Assembly: GCF_011806525.1 (NCBI RefSeq)
Contig: NZ_JAAVKI010000003.1
Coordinates: forward strand, 558,001 to 622,000
Origin: Thalassospira sp. HF15
GTDB taxonomy: Bacteria; Pseudomonadota; Alphaproteobacteria; Rhodospirillales; Thalassospiraceae
Length of the DNA stretch: 64,000 nucleotides
Direction: 5' to 3'
The translations under genes were made by a program, and so were the position numbers. Below the pieces are notes generated by a model, which saw nothing but the letters and a program-made list of their open reading frames with translations, was not told where the DNA came from and did not search any database. Shown here one piece after another: positions 27,357 to 36,033 of the stretch (positions are counted from its first letter, which is position 1; the number at the start of each line of letters is the position of its first letter).

Positions 27357-28343
27357 ATGATTTTACATCGCCCCGCCTCTGAAAATGCAGCCCTGATGGG
27401 CGCCCTTCTTATGATCAGTGCTGCAATGTGTTTTGCGGTGATGGCGGTTTTCATCCGCTATGTCACTGCAGACCTGCACCCGTTCGAGGCCTCGTTTTTC
27501 CGTAACCTGTTTGGCTTGTTACCAATGGTGCCGTGGATGATTTCCCACGGACGGAGCGGATTAAAGACAGCGCGGTTCAAACTGCATTTCCTGCGCGGCG
27601 TGTTTGGCTTTGGGGCGATGTCGTGCATTTTCACCGCCCTGTCGCTGTCACCCGCCGCCCAGGTTATTGCGATCAACTTTACCCTGCCGATCCTGACCAC
27701 GGTTCTGGCCGCCGTGGTCGTGCGCGAAACGGTGCGGGCGCGTCGCTGGAGTGCAATTGCGATTGGCTTTGTCGGTGCGATGATTGTGATCCGCCCATTT
27801 GGACAAAGTTTTGAAACCGGCGCGATTCTGGCCCTTGGCGCGACCCTTTTCATGGCGGGCGCCTTGACCACGGTCAAAATGCTGTCGCGGACGGAAAGCG
27901 CAAATGCCATCGTGACGTGGATGGGCCTTGTCATGACGCCACTGTCACTGATCCCGGCCCTGATATACTGGCAGGGGCCGACTGTTTGGCAGCTTTTCAT
28001 TCTGTTGGTGATAGCGGTCACCGGAACGGCCGGGCAGCAATTGCTGGTGCGGGCCTATCGCACGGCCGATCAGTCCTATGTGATGATCTTTGATTTCCTG
28101 CGCCTGCCCTTTGTCGCCATTCTGGCCTATATCATGTTTGGTGAGGTGGTTGATTTCTGGACTTGGGCCGGGGCGGGTTTGATCATCGGGTCGTCTTTGT
28201 ATATCGCCCGGCGCGAGGCGGTTCTGGCAAAAAAGGCCAAGGCGCAACTTCGAACACCAACCACCGCCCCGGCAGACCCGCAGGCGATCCCCATAAGCCC
28301 GATTGATCGTGATGCCAGCCCAAAGGACAAACCCGATGCGTGA
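27357..28343 (+). CDS. EamA/DMT-family transporter, tandem copy 1
   Basis: A 328-residue protein with ten membrane segments in two EamA repeats (LHPFEASFFRNLFGLLP; VVDFWTWAGAGLIIGSSLYI near the end) and a 35-residue soluble tail rich in Ala, Pro and Asp. The ATG at 27357 has no clear ribosome site; an in-frame ATG at 27396 is an alternative start. Its stop overlaps the start of copy 2. The substrate is unknown. Confidence 0.9.
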   Translation: MILHRPASENAALMGALLMISAAMCFAVMAVFIRYVTADLHPFEASFFRNLFGLLPMVPWMISHGRSGLKTARFKLHFLRGVFGFGAMSCIFTALSLSPAAQVIAINFTLPILTTVLAAVVVRETVRARRWSAIAIGFVGAMIVIRPFGQSFETGAILALGATLFMAGALTTVKMLSRTESANAIVTWMGLVMTPLSLIPALIYWQGPTVWQLFILLVIAVTGTAGQQLLVRAYRTADQSYVMIFDFLRLPFVAILAYIMFGEVVDFWTWAGAGLIIGSSLYIARREAVLAKKAKAQLRTPTTAPADPQAIPISPIDRDASPKDKPDA

Positions 28344-29286
28344 CTGGTTTAATGGTTTACCGCCCTATTTGCAGGCAACCGCCTTTGGCCTGATGGCGTC
28401 GATCAGTGCGGCGATCTTCTCGATCTTTGTGCGCCTTGCGACCGAGCATATCCACCCGTTGCAGGCGGTGTTTTTCCGCAATTTCTTTGGCCTTCTGTTC
28501 ATCGCACCACTGGCGCTTAGAGCCGGACTGGTGCCGCTTAAGACCAAACGGTTTCCGATGTTCTGCCTGCGTGCGGTTCTGTCGATGGGGGCGATGAGTT
28601 TCTGGTTTTCCGCCATTGCCTATATGCCATTGGCCGAGGCCACCGCGCTTAACTTTACCGTGCCGCTGTTTGGCACCCTTCTGGCTGCGATTTTTCTGGG
28701 TGAAAAAGTCCGCAAATATCGGTTTGCCGCCCTTTTGGTCGGCTTTTGCGGGGTTTTGGTGATCATCCGCCCGGGGGATGAAACGGTGCAACTGGCAAGC
28801 CTGTTGCCGATTGCAGCGGCCATCTGCATGGCCAGTGCCGGGCTGACCATCAAATCCCTGTCGCGGACCGAAAACCCGACGACCATCATTCTCTACATGA
28901 TGGTGCTGACCACGCCGATGACATTGATCCCGGCCTTGTTTGTCTGGGAGACACCCAGCCTTGAGGCGATATTGCTGATGGTGGCGGGGGCGTTTATGGC
29001 CAACCTGACGCAGATCGGCAACACCAATGCCTTCCGGGTTTACGATTACAGTTTTGTCGTCGGGTTCAATTACCTGCGCCTGCCCTTTGTTTCGGTTATC
29101 GCACTGGTGATGTTTGGTGAAGTTCCCGAAATCTGGCTTTTGCCCGGTGCGGTCTTGATTATCGGATCCGCGCTTTATATTGCGCGGCGCGAGGCGAAGC
29201 TGAACCGCGAAGCCAACCGGATCAAACGCGGCCTTTCATCCACTGCCAGCGATCTTGATCCGCCGCCAAGCAACGAGAGATCCTGA
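28336..29286 (+). CDS. EamA/DMT-family transporter, tandem copy 2
   Basis: A 316-residue ten-segment EamA protein, clearly homologous to its neighbours (IHPLQAVFFRNFFGLLF; LPGAVLIIGSALYIARREA). The ATG at 28336 overlaps the end of copy 1 by eight bases and AAAGGA lies upstream within copy 1, so translation is coupled. Substrate unknown. Confidence 0.92.
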   Translation: MRDWFNGLPPYLQATAFGLMASISAAIFSIFVRLATEHIHPLQAVFFRNFFGLLFIAPLALRAGLVPLKTKRFPMFCLRAVLSMGAMSFWFSAIAYMPLAEATALNFTVPLFGTLLAAIFLGEKVRKYRFAALLVGFCGVLVIIRPGDETVQLASLLPIAAAICMASAGLTIKSLSRTENPTTIILYMMVLTTPMTLIPALFVWETPSLEAILLMVAGAFMANLTQIGNTNAFRVYDYSFVVGFNYLRLPFVSVIALVMFGEVPEIWLLPGAVLIIGSALYIARREAKLNREANRIKRGLSSTASDLDPPPSNERS

Positions 29287-29290
29287 CAGG

Positions 29291-30196
29291 ATGCAGGCAT
29301 GGTTTAACGCGCAATCCGATGTGATGCGGGCCAGCTTTTTTGCCCTGTTGGCCGCCATTCTTGCAGCCTGCTTTACCCTGACCATCCGCTATGCCACCGA
29401 GGAACTGCATCCCTATCAGGCAGTGTTTTTGCGCTTTGCCTTTGGCTTGATCCTGATTTTGCCGATGGTGATGAAGCGCGGGGTTGGCAGCCTTGCGACC
29501 AAACGGCTGCCGCTTTTTGGATTGCGCGGGATCCTGTCGGCCGCAGAAATGTGTTTGTGGTTCATGGCAGTTCTTTATTTGCCGCTGGCAGAGGCCACGA
29601 CGCTGAATTTCACCGTGCCACTGTTCGGAACCATCCTTGCAGCTGTTATATTGCGCGAACGGGTGCGTATTCATCGCTGGCTTGCGATTGTTATCGGGTT
29701 TGTCGGTGTGGCGCTGATCATTCAGCCCGGAACAGATACCATGCAGGCGGCAAGCATCCTGCCGATTGCTGCTGCAATCTGCATGGCTTCCGCCGGGATG
29801 ATGACAAAGCAACTGGTTACGACGGAGTCCACGACCTCGCTTTTGTTTTACCTGATGATCATCACAACACCTGTATCTCTGATCCCGGCCTTGTTCGTTT
29901 GGCAAACACCCAGCTGGAACGCCCTTGGCCTGATGGCGGTTGCGGCACTGATGATGAATGTGATGCAGATTTGCAATGTCAAAGCCCTGCAATTGGCCGA
30001 TTACAGTTTCTTTGTCGGGTTTTCCTATTTGCGCCTGCCGATCATTGCGGTGCTGGCCCTGATCCTGTTTGGCGAAATACCCGATATCTGGATCCTGCCG
30101 GGCGGGGCAATGATTATCGGGGCGGCGGGCTATGTCGCCCTTCGGGAACGCAAGCTTGCACACCGCGCAGCCGACCCTGAAAACACCCCAGAATAG
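29291..30196 (+). CDS. EamA/DMT-family transporter, tandem copy 3
   Basis: A 301-residue ten-segment EamA protein (LHPYQAVFLRFAFGLIL; LPGGAMIIGAAGYVALRE). The ATG at 29291 is four bases after the stop of copy 2 with ACAGG before it. The three copies share order of motifs but differ at most positions, so they are old duplicates. Substrate unknown. Confidence 0.92.
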   Translation: MQAWFNAQSDVMRASFFALLAAILAACFTLTIRYATEELHPYQAVFLRFAFGLILILPMVMKRGVGSLATKRLPLFGLRGILSAAEMCLWFMAVLYLPLAEATTLNFTVPLFGTILAAVILRERVRIHRWLAIVIGFVGVALIIQPGTDTMQAASILPIAAAICMASAGMMTKQLVTTESTTSLLFYLMIITTPVSLIPALFVWQTPSWNALGLMAVAALMMNVMQICNVKALQLADYSFFVGFSYLRLPIIAVLALILFGEIPDIWILPGGAMIIGAAGYVALRERKLAHRAADPENTPE

Positions 30197-30216
30197 GCCT
30201 TGTCGGCGAAAGATAT

Positions 30217-30240
30217 AATTTGGTATATAAATACCAAATT
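30217..30240. promoter_or_regulatory. Palindromic candidate operator upstream of the SDR gene
   Basis: A perfect 10-base inverted repeat AATTTGGTAT / ATACCAAATT with a 4-base spacer, 35 bases before the SDR start. The TTGGTAT half-site with short spacer suits a GntR- or TetR-type regulator; none adjoins it. Confidence 0.5.
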
Positions 30241-30274
30241 AATCAGAATAGCGCGCGTCGGGAGGCTTAACGTC

Positions 30275-31036
30275 ATGCAAATCAAGGGTTCGATCGCCAT
30301 TGTGACCGGGGCTGCATCCGGTCTGGGTGCGGCAACGGCAGAGACACTGGCAAATGCCGGGGCACGGATTGCGGCCTTTGATCTGAACGAAGACGGGGCG
30401 AAGGCGACCGCCGAAAAACTTGGCGGTATCGGTTACGGCGTTGACGTTTCGAATGCCGAAAGTGTCGAACACGCGGTTTCCGAGGTGGTCAAGGATATCG
30501 GCATTCCGTCGATCCTTGTGAACTGCGCCGGGGTTGTCCATGGCGAACGTATTGTCGGGCGCGAAGGCCCGGCCGATCTGGCAGCCTTTTCCAAGGTCAT
30601 CACGGTCAATCTGATCGGCACGTTCAATATGCTGCGGGTTGCCGCCACCGCGATGAGCCAGAATCCCCCAAGTGAGTCCGGCGAACGCGGGGTGATTATC
30701 AACACGGCATCGATCGCGGCATTTGAAGGCCAGATCGGACAGGCGGCCTATGCGGCATCCAAGGGCGGGGTTGCGTCCCTGACCCTGCCAGCGGCACGTG
30801 AATTGGCGCGCCACGGCATTCGGGTGGCCTCAATCGCGCCCGGCCTGTTTGGCACGCCGATGCTGATGGGCCTGCCCGATGAGGTTCAGGAAAGCCTGGC
30901 TGCCAATACGCCGTTCCCGAAACGGTTGGGCGATCCGTATGAATATGGCCGTCTGGCGATGCATATCTGTGAAAATGAAATGATCAATGGCGAGACCATT
31001 CGCATTGATGGCGCGGTCCGGCTGGAACCGAAATAG
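30275..31036 (+). CDS. Short-chain dehydrogenase, 3-hydroxyacyl-CoA dehydrogenase type II-like
   Basis: A 253-residue SDR with the NAD-binding motif VTGAASGLG (about residues 9-17), NCAGV, a catalytic serine in INTASIAAF and YAASKGG. The pattern NAESVEHAV, GVVHGERI and the C-terminal GAVRLEPK resembles the HSD17B10-like 3-hydroxyacyl-CoA dehydrogenases used in isoleucine and fatty-acid catabolism. The ATG at 30275 follows GGAGG; longer reading frames upstream run through the operator palindrome. Confidence 0.9.
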   Translation: MQIKGSIAIVTGAASGLGAATAETLANAGARIAAFDLNEDGAKATAEKLGGIGYGVDVSNAESVEHAVSEVVKDIGIPSILVNCAGVVHGERIVGREGPADLAAFSKVITVNLIGTFNMLRVAATAMSQNPPSESGERGVIINTASIAAFEGQIGQAAYAASKGGVASLTLPAARELARHGIRVASIAPGLFGTPMLMGLPDEVQESLAANTPFPKRLGDPYEYGRLAMHICENEMINGETIRIDGAVRLEPK

Positions 31037-31072
31037 TCCCACACCATTTCGCTTCTTTATCACCGCAGCCAA

Positions 31073-31104
31073 TGCGCCCTGCCGACCCCCAGCGGCAGGG
31101 CGCA
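31073..31104 (+). terminator. Strong stem-loop between convergent SDR and pterin dehydratase genes
   Basis: A perfect 12-base stem TGCGCCCTGCCG / CGGCAGGGCGCA with an 8-base loop, followed by ATTCTTT. The T-run is weak, so terminator function on the plus strand is likely but not certain. Confidence 0.6.
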
Positions 31105-31123
31105 ATTCTTTGCACCCGATTTG

Positions 31124-31411
31124 TTACGCAGCCGCGCTTTGACAGAAACGGGCGAGATCAATGTCCTTTTGCGTGACGCCCCCGGCATCGTGCGTGGTCA
31201 GCGTCATTTCGACCTTGTTATAGACATTGAACCATTCGGGATGGTGATCCATCTTGTCCGCCATCAGTGCGACCCGGGTCATGAAGCCAAAGGCAGCATT
31301 GAAATCGCCAAATTTATAGGTGTGACCGATAGAAAGGCCATCATCGGCAAGCGCCCAGCCGGGCAGTTCGGTCAGGGCGGTTTCGATCGCGGATTTTTCA
31401 AGTTTACTCAT
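31124..31411 (-). CDS. phhB: 4a-hydroxytetrahydrobiopterin dehydratase (PCD)
   Basis: A 95-residue pterin-4a-carbinolamine dehydratase with the active-site signature [20 protein letters not shown] (about residues 53-72). It recycles the pterin cofactor of phenylalanine hydroxylase. The ATG at 31411 has AGGAGG upstream. No hydroxylase gene is next to it. Confidence 0.95.
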   Translation of the reverse strand: MSKLEKSAIETALTELPGWALADDGLSIGHTYKFGDFNAAFGFMTRVALMADKMDHHPEWFNVYNKVEMTLTTHDAGGVTQKDIDLARFCQSAAA

Positions 31412-31472
31412 ATGCCGTGCCTCCTTTTGCTTGGGGCATTGGAACATACATTCTGCACCAACCCAAATCGGC

Positions 31473-32108
31473 CTATGTCAGCAGGGCATTTACCCGCCCG
31501 CGCAGGACCGGCAAAAGATCGCTTTCAAACCACGGGTTCTTTTTAATCCAGGCGGTGTTGCGCCAGCTTGGATGGGGCATGGGCAGGATGTCATCGCCAA
31601 GAAATTCATCAAAACGATGGACGGCTTCGGTCATGGTTTTGGCGCGGCGTTCGCCGAGATAGCGGGTTTGCGCATATTGCCCGATCAGAAGGGTCAAGCC
31701 GATATCGGGCAGATGTTGGCGCAGGGCATCATGCCAGGTCGGCGCGCATTCCGGTCGCGGTGGCAGATCACCACCGCGATCAAACCGGCCGGGATAACAA
31801 AACCCCATCGGCATGATGGCGAGTTTTGCCGGATCATAAAAATCATCGACCGACAGACCCAACCAATCGCGCAACCGGTCGCCAGAGGCATCATTCCACG
31901 GCAGGCCGGTTTCATGCACCCGCGTGCCGGGTGCCTGCCCGATGACCAGGATGCGGGCCGATTTTGCCAGTCGCACGACCGGGCGCGGACCAAGAGGCAA
32001 ATGACCGGCACAGATGCGGCACGCGCGGACCTCAGCCAGCAACTCATTCAAGGCCGCATCGCCGCCCATCGGATCAATTTCGGGCAGTTGGCCGCTTAAG
32101 CCCGGCAT
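31473..32108 (-). CDS. Uracil-DNA glycosylase superfamily protein
   Basis: A 211-residue protein of the uracil-DNA glycosylase fold: motif 1 [19 protein letters not shown] (about residues 55-73) and motif 2 [11 protein letters not shown] near 176. An N-terminal CRICAGH suggests a CXXC-type pair but not the full iron-sulfur set of family 4. It may act in base excision repair; the exact base is unknown. It begins three bases after the GST stop on the same strand. Confidence 0.85.
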   Translation of the reverse strand: MPGLSGQLPEIDPMGGDAALNELLAEVRACRICAGHLPLGPRPVVRLAKSARILVIGQAPGTRVHETGLPWNDASGDRLRDWLGLSVDDFYDPAKLAIMPMGFCYPGRFDRGGDLPPRPECAPTWHDALRQHLPDIGLTLLIGQYAQTRYLGERRAKTMTEAVHRFDEFLGDDILPMPHPSWRNTAWIKKNPWFESDLLPVLRGRVNALLT

Positions 32109-32111
32109 GGG

Positions 32112-32771
32112 TTACTTGACCTCTTCTGCCTCGATGACCCACTCTTCGGTGGCAGCCGCCGCGTACCATTCCTTCATGTCTGGCAGGGCAAGGATGGTTT
32201 CCATATAGGCGTTGCCAACCGGATCAAGCGAAACGCCATAGGTTTTGAACCGCGACACCACCGGGGCATACATGGCGTCCGCAATCGAGAAATGACCAAA
32301 CAGGAAATCACCGCCCTGCCCATATCGGGTCCGGCACATCTTGAAGATTTCGCCGATACGGTTGATATCCTTTTCAACGCCGGGGCCGCGCCCCAGACCG
32401 GGCAGGCTTTTACGACAGTTCATCGGCATGGAACTGCGAAGCGGGCCAAAGCCGCCATGCATCTCAAGCGACACCGAACGGGCAATGGCGCGTACATCAA
32501 CATCAAGCGGCCACAGCATGGTGTCGGGCTGGCTATCTGCGATGTATTCGAGAATGCCCAGTGCTTCCCAAATGGTTTTCTGGCCATCGAAAAACGCCGG
32601 GACCTTGGCACTTGGTGAAAAGACCGGGGCCTTTGCCGCCCATTCCTCGGTCCGCAGGGGAACGAGCTTTTCCTCGAACGCGACGCCGGCAACGCGCAGG
32701 CCAAGCCAGGCGCGCAGCGACCAGGAAGAATAGTTTTTGTTGCCGATATAGAGCACGGGAAGGTTTTGCAT
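32112..32771 (-). CDS. Glutathione S-transferase
   Basis: A 220-residue GST with a thioredoxin-like N-terminal domain (YIGNKNYSSWSLRAWLGLR; the serine in SSWS is the likely glutathione-activating residue) and an all-helical C-terminal domain (FGHFSIADAMYAPVVSRF). The ATG at 32771 is chosen; upstream in-frame residues are not GST-like. It forms a unit with the glycosylase gene after it. Confidence 0.9.
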   Translation of the reverse strand: MQNLPVLYIGNKNYSSWSLRAWLGLRVAGVAFEEKLVPLRTEEWAAKAPVFSPSAKVPAFFDGQKTIWEALGILEYIADSQPDTMLWPLDVDVRAIARSVSLEMHGGFGPLRSSMPMNCRKSLPGLGRGPGVEKDINRIGEIFKMCRTRYGQGGDFLFGHFSIADAMYAPVVSRFKTYGVSLDPVGNAYMETILALPDMKEWYAAAATEEWVIEAEEVK

Positions 32772-33051
32772 GGCAGGCCCTTTGAGCTTTGCGCGATGGA
32801 CGCGCACGGAATGACAGCGACGCATACTATCTGGCGTTTGGGCGTTGGGTTCAAGCGCGAGCTTGCGCAAGACAACGTGAACAATCACACCCGATGATGT
32901 GAATGCGTTTTGACCCCAAGGGGTGGCCGCCGTAAGATCGGGCATCATATCTTTTGAACCGGTCGCATCTGGTCTGGTGGCCTTTGGCCGCTGCCCTTTC
33001 ATCGACCGTCATCTGTTACTTGTCACCCGTCACCAGCAGGGAAGTCATAAA

Positions 33052-34452
33052 TTGTACGACCACATCATCGCACGCGATCCTTCTGCCACCCCGACCCCGA
33101 TTACCCCCATTCTTGAAAGCGGTTTTGAAAGCTGGCTTGCCAAGCAATCCGATGCCACCAAGTCATGGATTGCCGCCAACGGCTTTGAGGGCAAGCGCGG
33201 AACCCAGCTTTGCCTTCCGGGTGCGGATGGATCGGTTGGCACGGTTTTGGTCGGATATGGTGATGATGCAAAGGCGATCTGGGATTTTGCCGGTCTGCCG
33301 AAATCGCTTCCAGCCGGGACCTATGCCCTGTCAGATGATTTAAATGATCAGGCCGATCTTTATGAAAAGGCCGCCCTTGGTCTTTATCTGGGTGGTTATC
33401 AGTTTGATCGTTATCGCAAGGATGACGGCAAAAAGGACAAGCGCGCCAAAATTGCCCTGCAGGACAATGACGCCGCCAAGCGCGCCGAAAACATTGCGCG
33501 CGGCATCGGGCTTGCGCGCGATCTGATCAATACACCGGCCAATGACATGGGCCCGGCCGAACTTGAAGAAGCCGCCAGAGGCCTTGGTGCGCAATTTGGT
33601 GCCACCGTGAATGCAATTGTCGGCGAAGAACTTTTGAAGCAGAACTTCCCGGCCATTCACACGGTTGGCCATGGCAGCGACCGCGCCCCGCGCCTGATTG
33701 ACCTGACGTGGGGCGATGAGAGTGCGCCGAAAATCACGCTGGTTGGCAAGGGTGTGTGTTTTGACACCGGTGGCTATGACCTGAAACCATCAAGCAACAT
33801 GATCCTGATGAAAAAGGATATGGGGGGGTCGGCACAGGTTCTTGGTCTGGCGCGCATGATCATGGCGGCCGATCTTCCGGTGCGGCTGCGCGTTCTGATC
33901 CCGGCAGTTGAAAACATGGTGTCGGGTCGGGCCTATCGCCCAAGCGACATCTTGCAAACCCGTAAAGGGATCACGGTCGAAGTCGGCAATACTGATGCCG
34001 AAGGACGCATCGTGCTTTCCGATGCCCTGACCGAAGCCGCATCGGAAGACCCCGACATGTTGCTTGATTTCGCCACCCTGACGGGGGCGGCACGTGTTGC
34101 CCTTGGTTTGGGTCTGCCTGCGCTGTTTTCCAATGATGATGATCTGGCAAACGGATTGATGGAAACGGGCATGGGGGAAAATGATCCGCTGTGGCGTTTG
34201 CCGCTGTGGGATGATTATCGCAGCCAGCTTGATAGCAAGGCAGCCGACATGAACAATATTTCCGGAAGCCCGTTTGGCGGTGCGATCATTGCTGCCCTGT
34301 TTTTGGATCGGTTTGCCGACGGGGCAAAAAGCTGGGCGCATATCGATCTGATGGCATGGAACCCGTCTGATCGGCCGGGTCGCCCGACAGGCGGCGAAGC
34401 GCAAGGCATACGCGCTGCTTTCAAGCTGATCGCGGATCGTTACGGTAAGTAA
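33052..34452 (+). CDS. Leucyl aminopeptidase, M17 family
   Basis: A dizinc aminopeptidase of 466 residues. The M17 active-site motifs are GKGVCFDTGGYDLKPSSNM and NTDAEGRIVLSDAL. I place the start at TTG 33052, because AGGGAAG sits seven bases before it and this gives the usual family length; the in-frame codons upstream (to about 32923) encode no family-like sequence and there is no ATG. It releases N-terminal residues from peptides in the cytoplasm. Confidence 0.9.
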   Translation: MYDHIIARDPSATPTPITPILESGFESWLAKQSDATKSWIAANGFEGKRGTQLCLPGADGSVGTVLVGYGDDAKAIWDFAGLPKSLPAGTYALSDDLNDQADLYEKAALGLYLGGYQFDRYRKDDGKKDKRAKIALQDNDAAKRAENIARGIGLARDLINTPANDMGPAELEEAARGLGAQFGATVNAIVGEELLKQNFPAIHTVGHGSDRAPRLIDLTWGDESAPKITLVGKGVCFDTGGYDLKPSSNMILMKKDMGGSAQVLGLARMIMAADLPVRLRVLIPAVENMVSGRAYRPSDILQTRKGITVEVGNTDAEGRIVLSDALTEAASEDPDMLLDFATLTGAARVALGLGLPALFSNDDDLANGLMETGMGENDPLWRLPLWDDYRSQLDSKAADMNNISGSPFGGAIIAALFLDRFADGAKSWAHIDLMAWNPSDRPGRPTGGEAQGIRAAFKLIADRYGK

Positions 34453-34490
34453 ACCAAAAACGGGAATTTACATATTTCCCAATTACACCT

Positions 34491-34533
34491 TTGACATCAC
34501 TACCGGGGTCAGGTAGAGATTACGTATTCGTAA
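34491..34533 (+). promoter_or_regulatory. Promoter and palindromic operator of the MarR gene
   Basis: TTGACA (34491-34496), a 17-base spacer and a weak -10 (TAGAGA, 34514-34519) are followed at once by the palindrome TTACGTATTCGTAA (34520-34533). A repressor there would block the start site, suggesting autoregulation by the downstream MarR protein. Confidence 0.5.
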
Positions 34534-34556
34534 CAAATAAATTGTTGGGCACAAGT

Positions 34557-34904
34557 ATGTCGATCGAGATCAATCCGTCCAAGGCGCTCGACCTTTGGCG
34601 TATCGCGATTGTTGAAAGTGTGCGTCGGGAATCCCCCGACCTGTCGGCCCGACAGATGGCCTTGTTGCTTAGCGTTTACCTGACCCCGGCCCCGCATACC
34701 GTGCGTGGTCTTTCCGAGGCGCTTAATATTTCCAAACCGGCCATTACCCGTGCGCTTGATCGTCTGAGTTCGCTTGGCATGGTCAAACGCAAGGTCGACG
34801 AAGACGACCGTCGCTCGGTCCTGGTTCAGCGTACCGTCAAGGGGTCCGTCTTCCTGCGTGAATTTGGCGATATCATCGTTGGTGCCGGTCTTGAGACCGA
34901 ATGA
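34557..34904 (+). CDS. MarR-family transcriptional regulator
   Basis: A short (115-residue) winged-helix protein: ARQMALLLSVYL, helix-turn-helix LSEALNISKPAITRALDRL and wing VKRKVDEDDRRSVLVQRT. Family members are usually about 140-160 residues; this one lacks most of the C-terminal dimerisation helix. The ATG at 34557 is the first after the palindrome; its ribosome site is weak. Targets are unknown. Confidence 0.85.
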   Translation: MSIEINPSKALDLWRIAIVESVRRESPDLSARQMALLLSVYLTPAPHTVRGLSEALNISKPAITRALDRLSSLGMVKRKVDEDDRRSVLVQRTVKGSVFLREFGDIIVGAGLETE

Positions 34905-35177
34905 TCCGGCTGTAAAACAAACCGACACGTGCCTGAAGCCCGATCGCAATTGACGTTCAAGGCCCGGTTAGAGGCCGAAGCTGCTTGAAAATGGCGTTTT
35001 AGGGCAGCAAAACTTCCCCATCTTAAATGCATGACCTCTGATATGGCGAAAAATCGCTATATACAGACTGGTTGGTCTGTAGTGCGTCCCTCTAGCGCAC
35101 ACTATCGGACCGGATTTTATCATTATATATCAAATCATTAGCGCTGAATCTGGTGACCATCGCACAATCTGATGGCG
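34905..35177. other. Convergent intergenic region with stacked inverted repeats
   Basis: No gene. Within 35041-35100 three inverted repeats follow one another: ATATGGCGA-N3-TCGCTATAT (one wobble), ACAGAC-TGGTTG-GTCTGT (35063-35080) and GTGCG-N9-CGCAC (35082-35100). The second resembles a TetR-family operator. It lies between two gene ends, so it controls no visible gene. Confidence 0.5.
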
Positions 35178-35885
35178 CTATTGGGTCGATTCCTGGCTCA
35201 TTGGCGGCTCAGCGGTCTGATGGGGCCCGGCCATGGTTTCAGGCATCTCGATCAGGGCCAAAAGCCCCGCTGCAACGATCAAAACGCCGCCGGACAGCCG
35301 TGCGATCACGTTATTGCCGCCGCGTCTGACCAGCCAGGGCATAACCCGTGCCGCCCCCATCGCGTAAATCATTACGAAACTGTAATCAAGAAAGACGAAG
35401 GTCGCGCCAAGGATCATCAGTTGAAGTGCAAGCGGCTGGGCCGGATCGACAAATTGCGGAAACAGCGCGCCAAAGAATGCGATGGCCTTGGGGTTTCCGG
35501 CCGCAACCAGAAAGCCTTCGCGAAACAGACGCCAGGAACTTGCCGCCTCAAAGCGTGCCTGAATATTCGTTTCGAAACCGGTCTTGATACTGATTTCCGT
35601 GGGCTTGCGGAAGAAAGACATCAATCCGATCACCAGAAGGAAACCGACCCCGCACCATTTAACCATGGCAAAGGCGGTTGCTGATGTCGCCAGGACAGCC
35701 CCTACACCGAGGGCTGCGATCAGCATCTGGATCATGTTGGCAGTGACATCACCAAGGGCGGTCATCAGGGTTGGTCGTGCGCCATAACGCAAGGCATGTG
35801 ACATGCCAATCAGGATGCTTGGGCCCGGTGTCAGGACCAGCAAAAAAACAAGCAGGGTAAAACTGAGCCAGATTTCAAAAGACAT
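35178..35885 (-). CDS. LysE/RhtB-family amino acid exporter
   Basis: A 235-residue protein with six membrane segments and the family motif LTPGPSILIGMSHALRYG at the N-terminus (the hallmark TPGP). It likely exports an amino acid. It is stand-alone, distinct in sequence from the LysE-family gene at 22385. Confidence 0.92.
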   Translation of the reverse strand: MSFEIWLSFTLLVFLLVLTPGPSILIGMSHALRYGARPTLMTALGDVTANMIQMLIAALGVGAVLATSATAFAMVKWCGVGFLLVIGLMSFFRKPTEISIKTGFETNIQARFEAASSWRLFREGFLVAAGNPKAIAFFGALFPQFVDPAQPLALQLMILGATFVFLDYSFVMIYAMGAARVMPWLVRRGGNNVIARLSGGVLIVAAGLLALIEMPETMAGPHQTAEPPMSQESTQ

Positions 35886-36033
35886 GTTCGGGGCAACTCC
35901 GGTGACGATGATCCCCGGATATCACAGCCCCGATGACAGACAAGTGCCGGTTTTGGCAATGGGGCATGCGCAAAATGCGCAGGCTGTCAGCCGGCACCAT
36001 CATAATGGACAGTTTGAAGGGCCTTGCAGAAGT

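Noticed and set aside
34923-34943. Terminator after the MarR gene
   Set aside because: No stem followed by a T-run in the 20 bases examined; transcripts may end further on.
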